Virus record (IMG/VR): IMGVR_UViG_3300007345_000307
Location: 1 to 22,579 of that record
Strand: one strand, 5' to 3'
DNA from: a virus
DNA: 22,579 nucleotides
Below are positions 15,172 through 21,997 of this stretch, piece after piece (position 1 is the first letter of the stretch; each line of letters opens with the position of its first letter). The notes below the pieces were generated by a model. It ran no database searches. It was not told where the DNA came from and saw only the letters and a program-made list of their open reading frames with translations. A program made the translations under genes and the position numbers.

Positions 15172-15838
15172 TTTTTTGTATGCAGATAATGAGGTTTATG
15201 TAGATCAAGTAGGCGCAACTTTTAACTTAGATATAGAACAACTCGGTTCATCAAACTTGATCGGTGGTGCTAATGCTGTATCAGGAACTATGACCGCACT
15301 TGATCTTGATGGTACTACAATGACTTTAGACATCAATCAAATTGGTGATAGTAATAAATTTCTAGGTGATATAACTGCTGATACCTTTACAGGTTTTTTT
15401 GAGTTTGACGGTGATAGCAATACATTCAACATACAAACTGACCCTACAAATACTTATGGTGCTGACAGTGGTAACTTTAATGTAGATGTTACTGGTAGCA
15501 GTAATACTTTTACTTTAGATGTTGCAAACAATGATCTAGCAAGCACGCTTGACCTTGACTGGATTATCCAAGGCGACAGCAATACTTTTGATTTTGATAT
15601 AGACTATGATTTGGCAACAAATTATGTAGATGTAGATGGAGATTCAAACACAATTAATTTTGACGCAGATGGATATTCAGGTGGATATTTCTATCTTGAT
15701 CACACAGGTAATTCTCGCACATTCAACATAGATCAACAGAGTACATTAGCAAGTGATTGGTTACAGATCAATTCAAATGGCAGCAGTGGTACTGTTTGTG
15801 TCATTCAAAGTGATGGCGGTACAGTTACAAGTTGTTAA
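15140..15838 (+). CDS. Curlin-like repeat protein, probable exported amyloid subunit
   Basis: The 232-residue product has a short signal peptide (MKKYLMLFVVSFLYA). Eight repeats follow, centred on G-(D/S)-S-N-x-(F/I) followed by alternating hydrophobic residues, at about residues 36, 69, 91, 119, 145, 167, 190 and 214. The spacing is mostly 22-28, close to the 22-23-residue curlin repeat, and QIGDSN resembles the curlin Q-x-G-x-x-N core. It is Asp/Asn/Ser-rich and nearly free of Lys/Arg after the signal. Two Cys (220 and 232) flank the last strand, unusual for curlins. RBS GGAG lies eight bases before ATG. Its place after csgF and csgG makes it the likely cargo. Confidence 0.82.
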   Translation: MKKYLMLFVVSFLYADNEVYVDQVGATFNLDIEQLGSSNLIGGANAVSGTMTALDLDGTTMTLDINQIGDSNKFLGDITADTFTGFFEFDGDSNTFNIQTDPTNTYGADSGNFNVDVTGSSNTFTLDVANNDLASTLDLDWIIQGDSNTFDFDIDYDLATNYVDVDGDSNTINFDADGYSGGYFYLDHTGNSRTFNIDQQSTLASDWLQINSNGSSGTVCVIQSDGGTVTSC

Positions 15839-16862
15839 TATTGGTGATGTATCAGAACTAACAGGCAACGCACAAGTATTAAGGGACAAGCCTTATAAAG
15901 CTGAGTTAGACTTCAACATTCAGCAAAATGATAATGTTGAAACCACCAATGGTCGCATAGCAATAAAGTTTCTTGACGACTCAACAGTCAAGCTTACGGA
16001 ACACTCTCAACTCACCATAGATGAGTACATCTTTGACCCCAACCCATCTAATTCTAAGCTTGCTCTAAACTTTGCAAGTGGAACTGCTAGGTTCATTACA
16101 GGACAACTAGGCAGGATAGACAAAGAAAATATAACTATCCAAACGCCTACTGCAAATATAGCCATTCGTGGAACAGACTTTACTGCTACTGTAGATGAGT
16201 TAGGTCGCAGTCTAATAATTTTATTGCCTGATGCAGACGGCATATCTAGTGGTGAAATTATGGTTACTACTGCTATGGGTACTGTATTGTTGAATAAGCC
16301 TTATGAAGCAACCACGACCACAGTATTTGAAAGTTCACCAAGCAAGCCAGTCATCTTAGATTTAACTTTAGACCTAATAGACAATATGCTTATTGTTAAA
16401 CCACCACAAGAAGATGTACTGCAAAAGGAAGAAAGCACCATATCTTCTGACAATGTTTTGGATGTAGACTTTTTAGAGTTTGATGGTCTTGATGCTGACT
16501 ACTTTGCAAAGGATGAACTAGAGTTCACTGAGCTTGATATCAACTTTCTTGATGTAAATTTCTTTGAGGACTTACTAAAGATTATAGATGAGCTTGATAA
16601 ACTGAATGAAGATGACCTTAATCAAGAGCAAACCATAACAAGGATTACTGGTACAAAAGTAGGACAAGATACTGCAACACAAATTATAACTTTGGTACAA
16701 GGTGAAGTTATTTCCCTGCGTAGACAAGTTGAACAATCCGCACAGGTTGATCTAAACTCTAGTCAAGGGTACACAGTTATATTTATACAGAACGGTGTTT
16801 CAAATACTGTTAAAATTAATGGTGGTGGCGATTCAGTGATAAAGATAGTGCAAGGCTCATGA
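15753..16862 (+). CDS. Exported FecR-domain protein with curlin-like C-terminus
   Basis: The 369-residue product (GTG 15753; ATG 15777 also possible) begins with a signal peptide ending near VMA. It then has a FecR domain at about 28-190: GDVSELTGNAQVLRD, NVETTNGRIAIKFLDDSTVKL, then ITIQTPTANIAIRGTDF, the hallmark of this fold. FecR domains are periplasmic sensing/binding modules; classical FecR also has a cytoplasmic anti-sigma part and a membrane helix, absent here. Residues 220-295 are very acidic. The last 30 residues contain FIQNGVSNTVKI and GDSVIKIVQ, resembling curlin repeats. The first 86 bases overlap the end of the curlin gene in another frame, and the stop overlaps the cyclase start (ATGA). 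Confidence 0.85.
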   Translation: MIGYRSIQMAAVVLFVSFKVMAVQLQVVNIGDVSELTGNAQVLRDKPYKAELDFNIQQNDNVETTNGRIAIKFLDDSTVKLTEHSQLTIDEYIFDPNPSNSKLALNFASGTARFITGQLGRIDKENITIQTPTANIAIRGTDFTATVDELGRSLIILLPDADGISSGEIMVTTAMGTVLLNKPYEATTTTVFESSPSKPVILDLTLDLIDNMLIVKPPQEDVLQKEESTISSDNVLDVDFLEFDGLDADYFAKDELEFTELDINFLDVNFFEDLLKIIDELDKLNEDDLNQEQTITRITGTKVGQDTATQIITLVQGEVISLRRQVEQSAQVDLNSSQGYTVIFIQNGVSNTVKINGGGDSVIKIVQGS

Positions 16863-18631
16863 AAAAAACACTTATATTCATAGCGGTTATATTTGGCTTG
16901 TCATTACCAATGGTATATCAGACAACGCCATACCAAACTTTAAAGCTTAAAACATTTGATGCTTTAATCCACAAGCAAGAACCCACAGGATTTTTTACAA
17001 TACTTAACATAAATGAAGAAGATGTTATCAAAGAAGGTGGTTATCCTTTTCCAAGATCAAGACTTGCAGAAATACAAAAAAAACTTTATGGCAATGGTGC
17101 TATCGGTGTTGGTTGGGTAATAGCTTTTACTGAAAAAGATAGGTTTGGTGGAGATGCAGATTTTGCTATGTCTATGCGTATGACCTTCCCCACAGTATTG
17201 GCTATGTTTAATAATGAAAGCAATGATTATCCACCAACTACAGGAACGGTTATTTTAGGGGAAAACATACAAGGCATAAAAGCTAATGGGGTAAGACAAA
17301 ATATACCTATGTTTCAAACATCAGCATCACAAGGGGTAGCTTCTGCACCTACTGAAGTTGATAATTTAGTACGACAAATACCTTTGCTTATGCAAACACC
17401 TGACGGATGGGTGGCTTCTTTTGGAACTGAGGTGCTAAAAGCATTAGCGCAGCAAAAGACTTACATTATAAAAGGCAGTGAAAACGGCATAGAAGAAATA
17501 TCTGTTAGGGGAATACCCCCTACAAAATTAGATAAGTTCGGCAGACAATGGATTAGTTGGGTAGATACGCCACAAACAACACTGCAAGAAATGGATGTTG
17601 AAGGCAAGTTTGTTTTTGTTGGTGTGACTGCTAAAGGTGTTATGCCACAGATAGCAACACCAGTTGGTCTTTTAGAGCCACATAAAATACAAGCTGCACT
17701 ATCGGAATCAATATTGCTTGATAGCAGTTCTTATGTACCAAACTGGAATTTAACAGGAGAATTAGGTATTTTTTTGGTTTTAGGCGCACTGACATGGCTT
17801 CTATTGAACGCTTTGGGTATAACATGGGGTTTAGTATTAACCAGTTTATTGCATTTATCTGTAGCTTATGGTGGTTACTGGATAATAAATAAGGGTATTT
17901 TGCTTGATGTTACATGGTCTTTAATCTCAGGATTTATTATTGCATCAACCGCTTTCTATTTAAGGTTTAGAGAGCAATACAAACTTAGACAACAAATCAA
18001 GAAACAATTTGAACATTACCTAGACCCAAGACAGGTCAAACAATTGCAAAAGAATCCTGATCTTTTGAAACTCGGTGGAGAGAAAAGAACCTGCACATTT
18101 TTGTTTACTGATCTAAGAGGTTTTACCGCATTGTCTGAATCTGTAACGCCTGAAAAAGTTACTTACATTATGAATAAAGTTTTGACAGCACAACAAATAG
18201 CCGTTCAAAAACATGGGGGCATGGTTGATAAGTATATAGGGGATGCAATGATGGCAATATTCAACGCTCCTTTGGACTTAAAAAATCACAGCATGGTTGC
18301 TGTAGCTTGTGCATTAGACATACTGCAAAATATCAAAGACCTTAATGAAGAATTAATATCAGAGGGTTTGCCAAGTATTGCTATTGGTATAGGTATTAAT
18401 AGTGGCGAAGCCATCATAGGCAACATGGGAAGTGAAAATAGATTTGATTACACAGCTATAGGTGATGCTGTGAACACAGCAGCTAGATTGGAAAGTGCTA
18501 CAAAAGAAAGAGAAGTTGATTTGCTTATAGGGGAGCAAACAGAAGTTTACTGTGGTTTTTATTTAGAGCCTTTAGAACCTATAATGGTTAAAGGTAAAGC
18601 AAAACCATTAAATATATTTACATGGAAATAA
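16859..18631 (+). CDS. CHASE2-domain class III adenylate cyclase
   Basis: The 590-residue membrane protein has an N-terminal signal/anchor helix (4-20) and a periplasmic CHASE2 sensor (about 25-295, with ILNINEEDV, GGYPFPRSRLAEI, GAIGVGWVIAF). Three membrane helices follow (about 301-320, 322-345, 348-368), a short linker, and a class III cyclase domain (about 408-590). Metal-binding Asp418 (FTDLRGF) and Asp462 (YIGDAMMA), substrate Lys458, Thr532 in place of the usual adenine-selecting Asp, and Asn539/Arg543 (VNTAAR) are all present. This is the class IIIb adenylate cyclase pattern, so it should be active and make cAMP. It lies in the curli-secretion operon, with overlaps on both sides. Confidence 0.93.
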   Translation: MKKTLIFIAVIFGLSLPMVYQTTPYQTLKLKTFDALIHKQEPTGFFTILNINEEDVIKEGGYPFPRSRLAEIQKKLYGNGAIGVGWVIAFTEKDRFGGDADFAMSMRMTFPTVLAMFNNESNDYPPTTGTVILGENIQGIKANGVRQNIPMFQTSASQGVASAPTEVDNLVRQIPLLMQTPDGWVASFGTEVLKALAQQKTYIIKGSENGIEEISVRGIPPTKLDKFGRQWISWVDTPQTTLQEMDVEGKFVFVGVTAKGVMPQIATPVGLLEPHKIQAALSESILLDSSSYVPNWNLTGELGIFLVLGALTWLLLNALGITWGLVLTSLLHLSVAYGGYWIINKGILLDVTWSLISGFIIASTAFYLRFREQYKLRQQIKKQFEHYLDPRQVKQLQKNPDLLKLGGEKRTCTFLFTDLRGFTALSESVTPEKVTYIMNKVLTAQQIAVQKHGGMVDKYIGDAMMAIFNAPLDLKNHSMVAVACALDILQNIKDLNEELISEGLPSIAIGIGINSGEAIIGNMGSENRFDYTAIGDAVNTAARLESATKEREVDLLIGEQTEVYCGFYLEPLEPIMVKGKAKPLNIFTWK

Positions 18632-18846
18632 AAAAATTCATTCGTTGGTTTATAAGTTTATTTCAACAACGCTATCAAGTAAGAGTCTCTTTTAACAAAG
18701 AATATGGTGATGCAGACGACAAGGTTTATGTATGCAAAAAAATTCTTGTGCAAAAAGAAAACCATCTTAAATTTCGCAATTTAGACAATAAAGTTATAGA
18801 GTATAGAAGTGCAGGTGGACTAAATTACATTATTGAGGATATGTAA
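18622..18846 (+). CDS. Hypothetical 74-residue protein after the cyclase
   Basis: The product is basic at its N-terminus (EIKKFIRWFISLFQQRYQVR), which could lie along a membrane as an amphipathic helix. A small beta region follows (DKVYVCKKILVQKENHLKFRN, VIEYRSAGGLNYIIEDM). I recognise no family. The start overlaps the end of the cyclase gene by ten bases without a visible RBS, suggesting translational coupling. Its stop overlaps the next ATG (TAATG). It may be a cytoplasmic partner of the cyclase or secretion genes, which is inference only. Confidence 0.65.
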   Translation: MEIKKFIRWFISLFQQRYQVRVSFNKEYGDADDKVYVCKKILVQKENHLKFRNLDNKVIEYRSAGGLNYIIEDM

Positions 18847-19241
18847 TGCAACAGATTCTAGTTGGAATTATTATTATGCTAGGTTTAGCTACTTACTATT
18901 TCTATAGTCAAAATCAAATACTTACAGCCAACAATGCAGCGTTAGAGGGCGCAGTTGCAACACAAGAAGAAGCCATAGCATCCATACAAGCTGACTTTGA
19001 ATTGCAAACACAACAACTGCAAGACCTGACAGTCAAAAGCCAAGCTGCACAAAAAGAATTGAATAGATATACACAGTTTATACAAAACTACGAGTTAGCA
19101 TCTAAGATACTTGCTGACCCAGTAGAAATGGAGAGGAAAATAAATAATGGTACAAAGCATATCATGGAAAACATTGAGCAAATCAGCAGTGATGTTGACG
19201 GTCTTGATGATGGCTTACAGTTGCAGCCTACTTCCGACTAG
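18846..19241 (+). CDS. Rz-like inner-membrane spanin candidate
   Basis: The 131-residue product has one N-terminal membrane anchor (about residues 4-20) followed by a long coiled coil (about 25-85, with AALEGAVATQEEAIASIQADFELQ and QDLTVKSQAAQKELNRY) and a polar tail. This anchor-plus-coil layout is that of i-spanins, which span the periplasm to fuse membranes at lysis. The following gene overlaps it by 95 bases in another frame, as is common for Rz/Rz1 pairs, and a lysozyme lies about 0.9 kb downstream. The GAGG before ATG supports the start. Confidence 0.68.
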   Translation: MQQILVGIIIMLGLATYYFYSQNQILTANNAALEGAVATQEEAIASIQADFELQTQQLQDLTVKSQAAQKELNRYTQFIQNYELASKILADPVEMERKINNGTKHIMENIEQISSDVDGLDDGLQLQPTSD

Positions 19242-19536
19242 AGAAATACAGGTAAGCGCCAAACCTATTGAAAGAAAGATAGTTCAACCTGTCATGCCTA
19301 GAGAAATTGACCTAAGGGAATTGCAGTGGATGACTGTTACGCCTGATAACTGGGAAGATCAATTGGCAAGAATAGAGCAACAAGAAGGTGAGTTAGTGTT
19401 CCTTGCTATGACGATTCCTGACTATGAAGTCATGGCATACAATATGCAAGAGATCAAAAGATACATTACAGAACTAAAGGATGTAGTTGTTTACTACCGA
19501 AAAGTAACAACTGAAAACCTTTCAATAGAAGAATAA
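19147..19536 (+). CDS. Possible outer-membrane spanin partner or lipoprotein
   Basis: The 129-residue product has a signal-like N-terminus (residues 9-25, SKSAVMLTVLMMAYSC). The Cys25 could be lipidated, although AYSC is not an ideal lipobox. Pro-rich sequence follows (SAKPIERKIVQPVMPREIDLREL), then a domain with WMTVTPDNWEDQLARIEQQ and a helical end. Overlap in a different frame with the Rz-like gene and a Pro-rich post-Cys region suggest an Rz1-type o-spanin. It is longer than typical Rz1, closer to unimolecular or LysC-variant lengths. RBS GGAGAGG precedes the start by about ten bases. Confidence 0.6.
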   Translation: MVQSISWKTLSKSAVMLTVLMMAYSCSLLPTREIQVSAKPIERKIVQPVMPREIDLRELQWMTVTPDNWEDQLARIEQQEGELVFLAMTIPDYEVMAYNMQEIKRYITELKDVVVYYRKVTTENLSIEE

Positions 19537-19572
19537 ATCTGATAGCCTTAAATTTTCATATAGGAGAATAAT

Positions 19573-19734
19573 ATGGGAATGATAGGAGAATGGATAGGAA
19601 TAATCACAGGAGTAGTATGTTTAGCATCTATTATCTGTGCATTAACTCCGACTCCGAAAGATGATGCAATGATCGGAAAGTTCTATAAATTTTTAGAACT
19701 TATGGCATTGAACATTGGAAAAGCTAAACAGTAA
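19573..19734 (+). CDS. 53-residue membrane protein, holin-like
   Basis: The short frame has a membrane helix (WIGIITGVVCLASIICAL) followed by TPTPKDDAMIGKFYKFLELMALNIGKAK. The 'ALTPTPKDD---GK-YK-LE--ALNIGKAK' pattern is familiar from small phage proteins close to lysis genes. I recall it as recurrent, without a known function. An excellent RBS (TAGGAG) supports translation. It lies between the spanin-like pair and the nuclease gene. Confidence 0.72.
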   Translation: MGMIGEWIGIITGVVCLASIICALTPTPKDDAMIGKFYKFLELMALNIGKAKQ

Positions 19735-19741
19735 AAACCAA

Positions 19742-19757
19742 AGGTGCAGAAGCACCT
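19742..19757 (+). terminator. Small hairpin before the nuclease gene
   Basis: AGGTGC and GCACCT form a perfect six-pair stem closed by an AGAA loop, followed by ATTTAATTT. It ends nine bases before ATG 19767, which lacks a visible RBS. It could be a weak terminator after the membrane gene or a structure affecting translation of the nuclease gene. Confidence 0.35.
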
Positions 19758-19766
19758 ATTTAATTT

Positions 19767-20162
19767 ATGGCAAATACAGTTACACCATTCGTTTATAACG
19801 CAATCTTAGAAAGGGTCGTAGATGGCGACACCGTTGATGTTACTCTTGACTTGGGCTTCTCTGTCCATCTAAAAAAACAACGCTGCAGGTTGGCAGGCAT
19901 AGATACGCCTGAGTCAAGAACTCGCAACCTAGAAGAAAAAGCATTAGGTTTAAAAGCAAAAGAAAGACTAAAAGAACTATGCGTGGGGTCATTTAAAATA
20001 CAATCATTAGGAAAAGGTAAATATGGCAGAATACTTGCAATCCCTTATACGGAAGATGGTCAAGACATTTGTCAAATGCTTATCAAAGAAGGTCACGCAG
20101 TTGAATACTGGGGTGGAACTAAAAAAGCAAAAGTCAGAGATGACGGAACTTGGGGTGAATAA
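19767..20162 (+). CDS. Thermonuclease-like (SNase fold) nuclease
   Basis: The 131-residue product carries the staphylococcal nuclease motifs: RVVDGDTVDVTL (Asp21), RLAGIDTPES (Arg41, Asp46, Glu49) and KYGRILA (Arg88), matching the metal and catalytic residues. A LIKEGHAVEYWGG helix-loop closes the fold. There is no signal peptide, so it should act in the cytoplasm, where it might cut host DNA or RNA late in infection. The length is typical of a single SNase domain. One base separates its stop from the lysozyme ATG, indicating co-expression. Confidence 0.92.
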   Translation: MANTVTPFVYNAILERVVDGDTVDVTLDLGFSVHLKKQRCRLAGIDTPESRTRNLEEKALGLKAKERLKELCVGSFKIQSLGKGKYGRILAIPYTEDGQDICQMLIKEGHAVEYWGGTKKAKVRDDGTWGE

Positions 20163-20163
20163 T

Positions 20164-20607
20164 ATGCATATATCAGATGAAGGAATTTCATTAGTTAAAA
20201 AGTTTGAAGGCTGTAAGTTAGAAGCATATCAATGTGCTGCAGGTGTTTGGACTATAGGCTATGGCTCAACGCATGGTGTACAGAAAGGAGATGTTTGGTC
20301 GCAAGAAAAAGCAGAAGTTATGCTTATTGACGAACTAGAAGAATACGGCAAGTATGTAGAAGAATTAGTAACTCTACCTCTCAATCAATGTCAATTTGAT
20401 GCTCTTGCTTCATGGACATTTAACTTAGGACCAAGCAACTTGCAGAGCAGCACAATGCTTAAGGTTTTAAATTCAGGCGATTATGAGGGTGTTCCAAATC
20501 AAATAAAGAGATGGAATAAAGTTAGCGGTCAGGTAAATGATGGTTTGATTCGTAGACGAGAAGCAGAAGCATTGTTATTTGAGGGTAAGCATTGGGAACA
20601 TATCTAG
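20164..20607 (+). CDS. T4-type lysozyme endolysin (glycoside hydrolase 24)
   Basis: The 147-residue product has the GH24 catalytic pattern E-8-(D/C)-5-T in KKFEGCKLEAYQCAAGVWTIGYG: Glu, Cys and Thr at the expected spacing. It also has LPLNQCQFDALASWTFNLG and IRRREAEALLF, all typical of phage lysozymes. It cleaves the sugar backbone of peptidoglycan. No N-terminal signal-anchor helix is seen from ATG 20164, so release would need a holin. A longer frame from 20023 exists but only overlaps the nuclease gene. GGGGTGA upstream of ATG serves as RBS. Confidence 0.95.
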   Translation: MHISDEGISLVKKFEGCKLEAYQCAAGVWTIGYGSTHGVQKGDVWSQEKAEVMLIDELEEYGKYVEELVTLPLNQCQFDALASWTFNLGPSNLQSSTMLKVLNSGDYEGVPNQIKRWNKVSGQVNDGLIRRREAEALLFEGKHWEHI

Positions 20608-20823
20608 ATGGCTCTAAGCAAGACACAGAACAAAAGGCTTGGGGTGATACTAAGTGTTATGTTCAAAGAAGAAACGCCACAGGAGCTACTACAGGATGTC
20701 ATACGGCATGGTTTCGTAGAGAAAGTTGATAATACTTTTCAACTCACAGATAAAGGCATTGATGAAAAAAACCGACTTTGCACCCTTAGTGGACTTAATA
20801 TCAAGTATTCAAGCGAAAAATAA
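20608..20823 (+). CDS. Hypothetical protein, possible small winged-helix fold
   Basis: The 71-residue product starts directly after the lysozyme stop. Helical segments TQNKRLGVILSVMF and TPQELLQDVIRHGFVEKV are followed by a strand-like DNTFQLTDKGIDEKNRL. The 'G(F/L)V---D--F-LT-KG' pattern resembles the recognition half of small winged-helix proteins, so DNA binding is possible but unproven. It ends one base before the convergent oxygenase gene. Confidence 0.65.
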   Translation: MALSKTQNKRLGVILSVMFKEETPQELLQDVIRHGFVEKVDNTFQLTDKGIDEKNRLCTLSGLNIKYSSEK

Positions 20824-20824
20824 T

Positions 20825-21382
20825 CTAAATCCAGTCAGCACCTTCGTACCATCCAACAAGGCTGAATCTCTCGCCCTTAGTTACCTTAGTGACTCTGTGA
20901 TAAAGAAAAGAAGGAAACACTAGGATTGTTCCTTTTTCTCTTAGCTTCTTTTGATCTAGTTTGCCTATATCTTTACTAAACTCAAAGTCTCCACCGACAT
21001 AATCAATACTGTCTGATAGTTGAACTGTAATGCTTAACTTACGCTGTGAACTATTATCGTAGATGTTTGAATCCATGTGATAGTCATAGAAGTCACCCTT
21101 GCCATACTTAGCTATTTGAAACTCAAAGTATCTATTTAATTGCACACCAAAGCATTCACGATTTGCCATAGTTATATAAGGCTCAATAATTCTATTAAGA
21201 TATATCCCATGTTTAGAATCAAAACTACAAGGCAGAACATTAGATGATCTTACGGACTTATCAATATTAGCTACATTTCCTACCTTTGCTTCTTTGGTTT
21301 TGCCTTCAAGGTATAAAGACTTAATTGCTTCACAATATTCTTCACTGAGTTCTGCTTGCCATGAATAGCAGTAGGTGTTCAT
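20825..21382 (-). CDS. 2-oxoglutarate/Fe(II)-dependent oxygenase (PKHD-type)
   Basis: The 185-residue product has the facial triad HxD...H: His102 and Asp104 (YDYHMDSN) and His162 (FLYHRVTKV), with the 2-oxoglutarate-binding Arg172 (GERFSLVGW). YVGGDFEF and GTILVFPSFL are typical of the double-stranded beta-helix of prolyl 4-hydroxylase/PKHD-type enzymes. Such oxygenases are common in marine phages; the substrate is unknown. It is the last gene of the minus-strand run and ends one base from the convergent plus-strand gene. Confidence 0.92.
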   Translation of the reverse strand: MNTYCYSWQAELSEEYCEAIKSLYLEGKTKEAKVGNVANIDKSVRSSNVLPCSFDSKHGIYLNRIIEPYITMANRECFGVQLNRYFEFQIAKYGKGDFYDYHMDSNIYDNSSQRKLSITVQLSDSIDYVGGDFEFSKDIGKLDQKKLREKGTILVFPSFLYHRVTKVTKGERFSLVGWYEGADWI

Positions 21383-21477
21383 TAAGTTCGTGCTCTAAAT
21401 AAATACAAAAGGTTTCTAATAGTTTGTTTAGGTAAATGTTGAAGATGCTTCGGTATTTTTACTCCCCTAACTATCAC
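21382..21477 (-). CDS. 31-residue basic peptide, GTG start
   Basis: A GTG at 21477 is preceded by GGAG at eight bases. It opens a 31-codon frame (starting VIVRGVKIPKHLQHLPKQTI) whose TAA overlaps the oxygenase ATG (TAATG), and whose start overlaps the end of the 63-residue gene by 11 bases. The product is basic, with a helical end (RNLLYLFRART). The fit to both neighbours is the main evidence. No family is recognised. Confidence 0.5.
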   Translation of the reverse strand: MIVRGVKIPKHLQHLPKQTIRNLLYLFRART

Positions 21478-21658
21478 TTTTTATTCTCCACATTTTTATT
21501 GATTTATAAATAACCAAAGACAAGCTTATGCCCAACAAAAAAGCAGGTAGAAGTATTTGCCATTGCACACTTTCAACAAATAGGTAATCCAACCAATACT
21601 CTAAACCATGTTCTTGCCAATATTCTATATTCCAAAATGTTTCTCTAAATATAAACAT
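21467..21658 (-). CDS. 63-residue membrane protein
   Basis: The product has an aromatic, acidic N-terminal half (ETFWNIEYWQEHGLEYWLDY) and one membrane helix (about residues 33-51, WQILLPAFLLGISLSLVIY), then a basic end (KMWRIKSDS). GAGG lies eight bases before ATG, which directly follows the TAA of the gene before. No family is recognised. It is part of a minus-strand run of small membrane proteins. Confidence 0.6.
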   Translation of the reverse strand: MFIFRETFWNIEYWQEHGLEYWLDYLFVESVQWQILLPAFLLGISLSLVIYKSIKMWRIKSDS

Positions 21659-21769
21659 TTACATTTCCTCGTCTATATCAGACTTGCTGAAAGCATATGC
21701 AGGTAAAACTATACAAAGTAGTAAACCTATTGCTCTCGCTAGTTCAAATATTATTAATTCAATAGTCAT
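21659..21769 (-). CDS. 36-residue membrane peptide
   Basis: The frame encodes one hydrophobic segment (IELIIFELARAIGLLLCIVLPAYA split around residues 3-26) and an acidic end (KSDIDEEM). The AYA motif could be a signal-peptidase site, giving a secreted ten-residue tail, but a membrane anchor is as likely. It overlaps the gene before by 11 bases, and its TAA abuts the next ATG. GGGGT lies upstream of the ATG. Confidence 0.5.
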   Translation of the reverse strand: MTIELIIFELARAIGLLLCIVLPAYAFSKSDIDEEM

Positions 21770-21902
21770 TATCTTTACCCCACTTACAGTTAATTATGTC
21801 CTCTAACTCATTAGCCGTATTTTCATTAATTATAAAATCAATAATAATCCAAGCCATCATCCATATTGCTACTGGCAATATAATCCAAAATAAATAATTC
21901 AT
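21759..21902 (-). CDS. 47-residue membrane peptide
   Basis: The product has a Trp-rich membrane helix at the N-terminus (NYLFWIILPVAIWMMAWIII) and an acidic tail (ENTANELEDIINCKW). A strong RBS (AAGGGGGA) lies seven bases before the ATG. Its start overlaps the stop of the gene before (ATGA). The function is unknown. Confidence 0.55.
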   Translation of the reverse strand: MNYLFWIILPVAIWMMAWIIIDFIINENTANELEDIINCKWGKDNDY

Positions 21903-21997
21903 AGTTCCCCCTTAATCCATAAAATCATTTGTAAAAATATAGCACAAGCACCATATAGTGCTAAAAATCCTATTACTAAATATATAAATGCTTCCAT
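21899..21997 (-). CDS. 32-residue membrane peptide
   Basis: Nearly the whole product is one membrane helix (EAFIYLVIGFLALYGACAIF). The start overlaps the preceding stop (TAATG) and the stop overlaps the next ATG (ATGA). AGAGAGGG lies about ten bases upstream. The double coupling supports it despite its size. Confidence 0.5.
   Translation of the reverse strand: MEAFIYLVIGFLALYGACAIFLQMILWIKGEL

Noticed and set aside
20726-20923. Plus-strand 65-codon frame across the convergent junction
   Set aside because: It overlaps two better supported genes on opposite strands and has no RBS or family resemblance.
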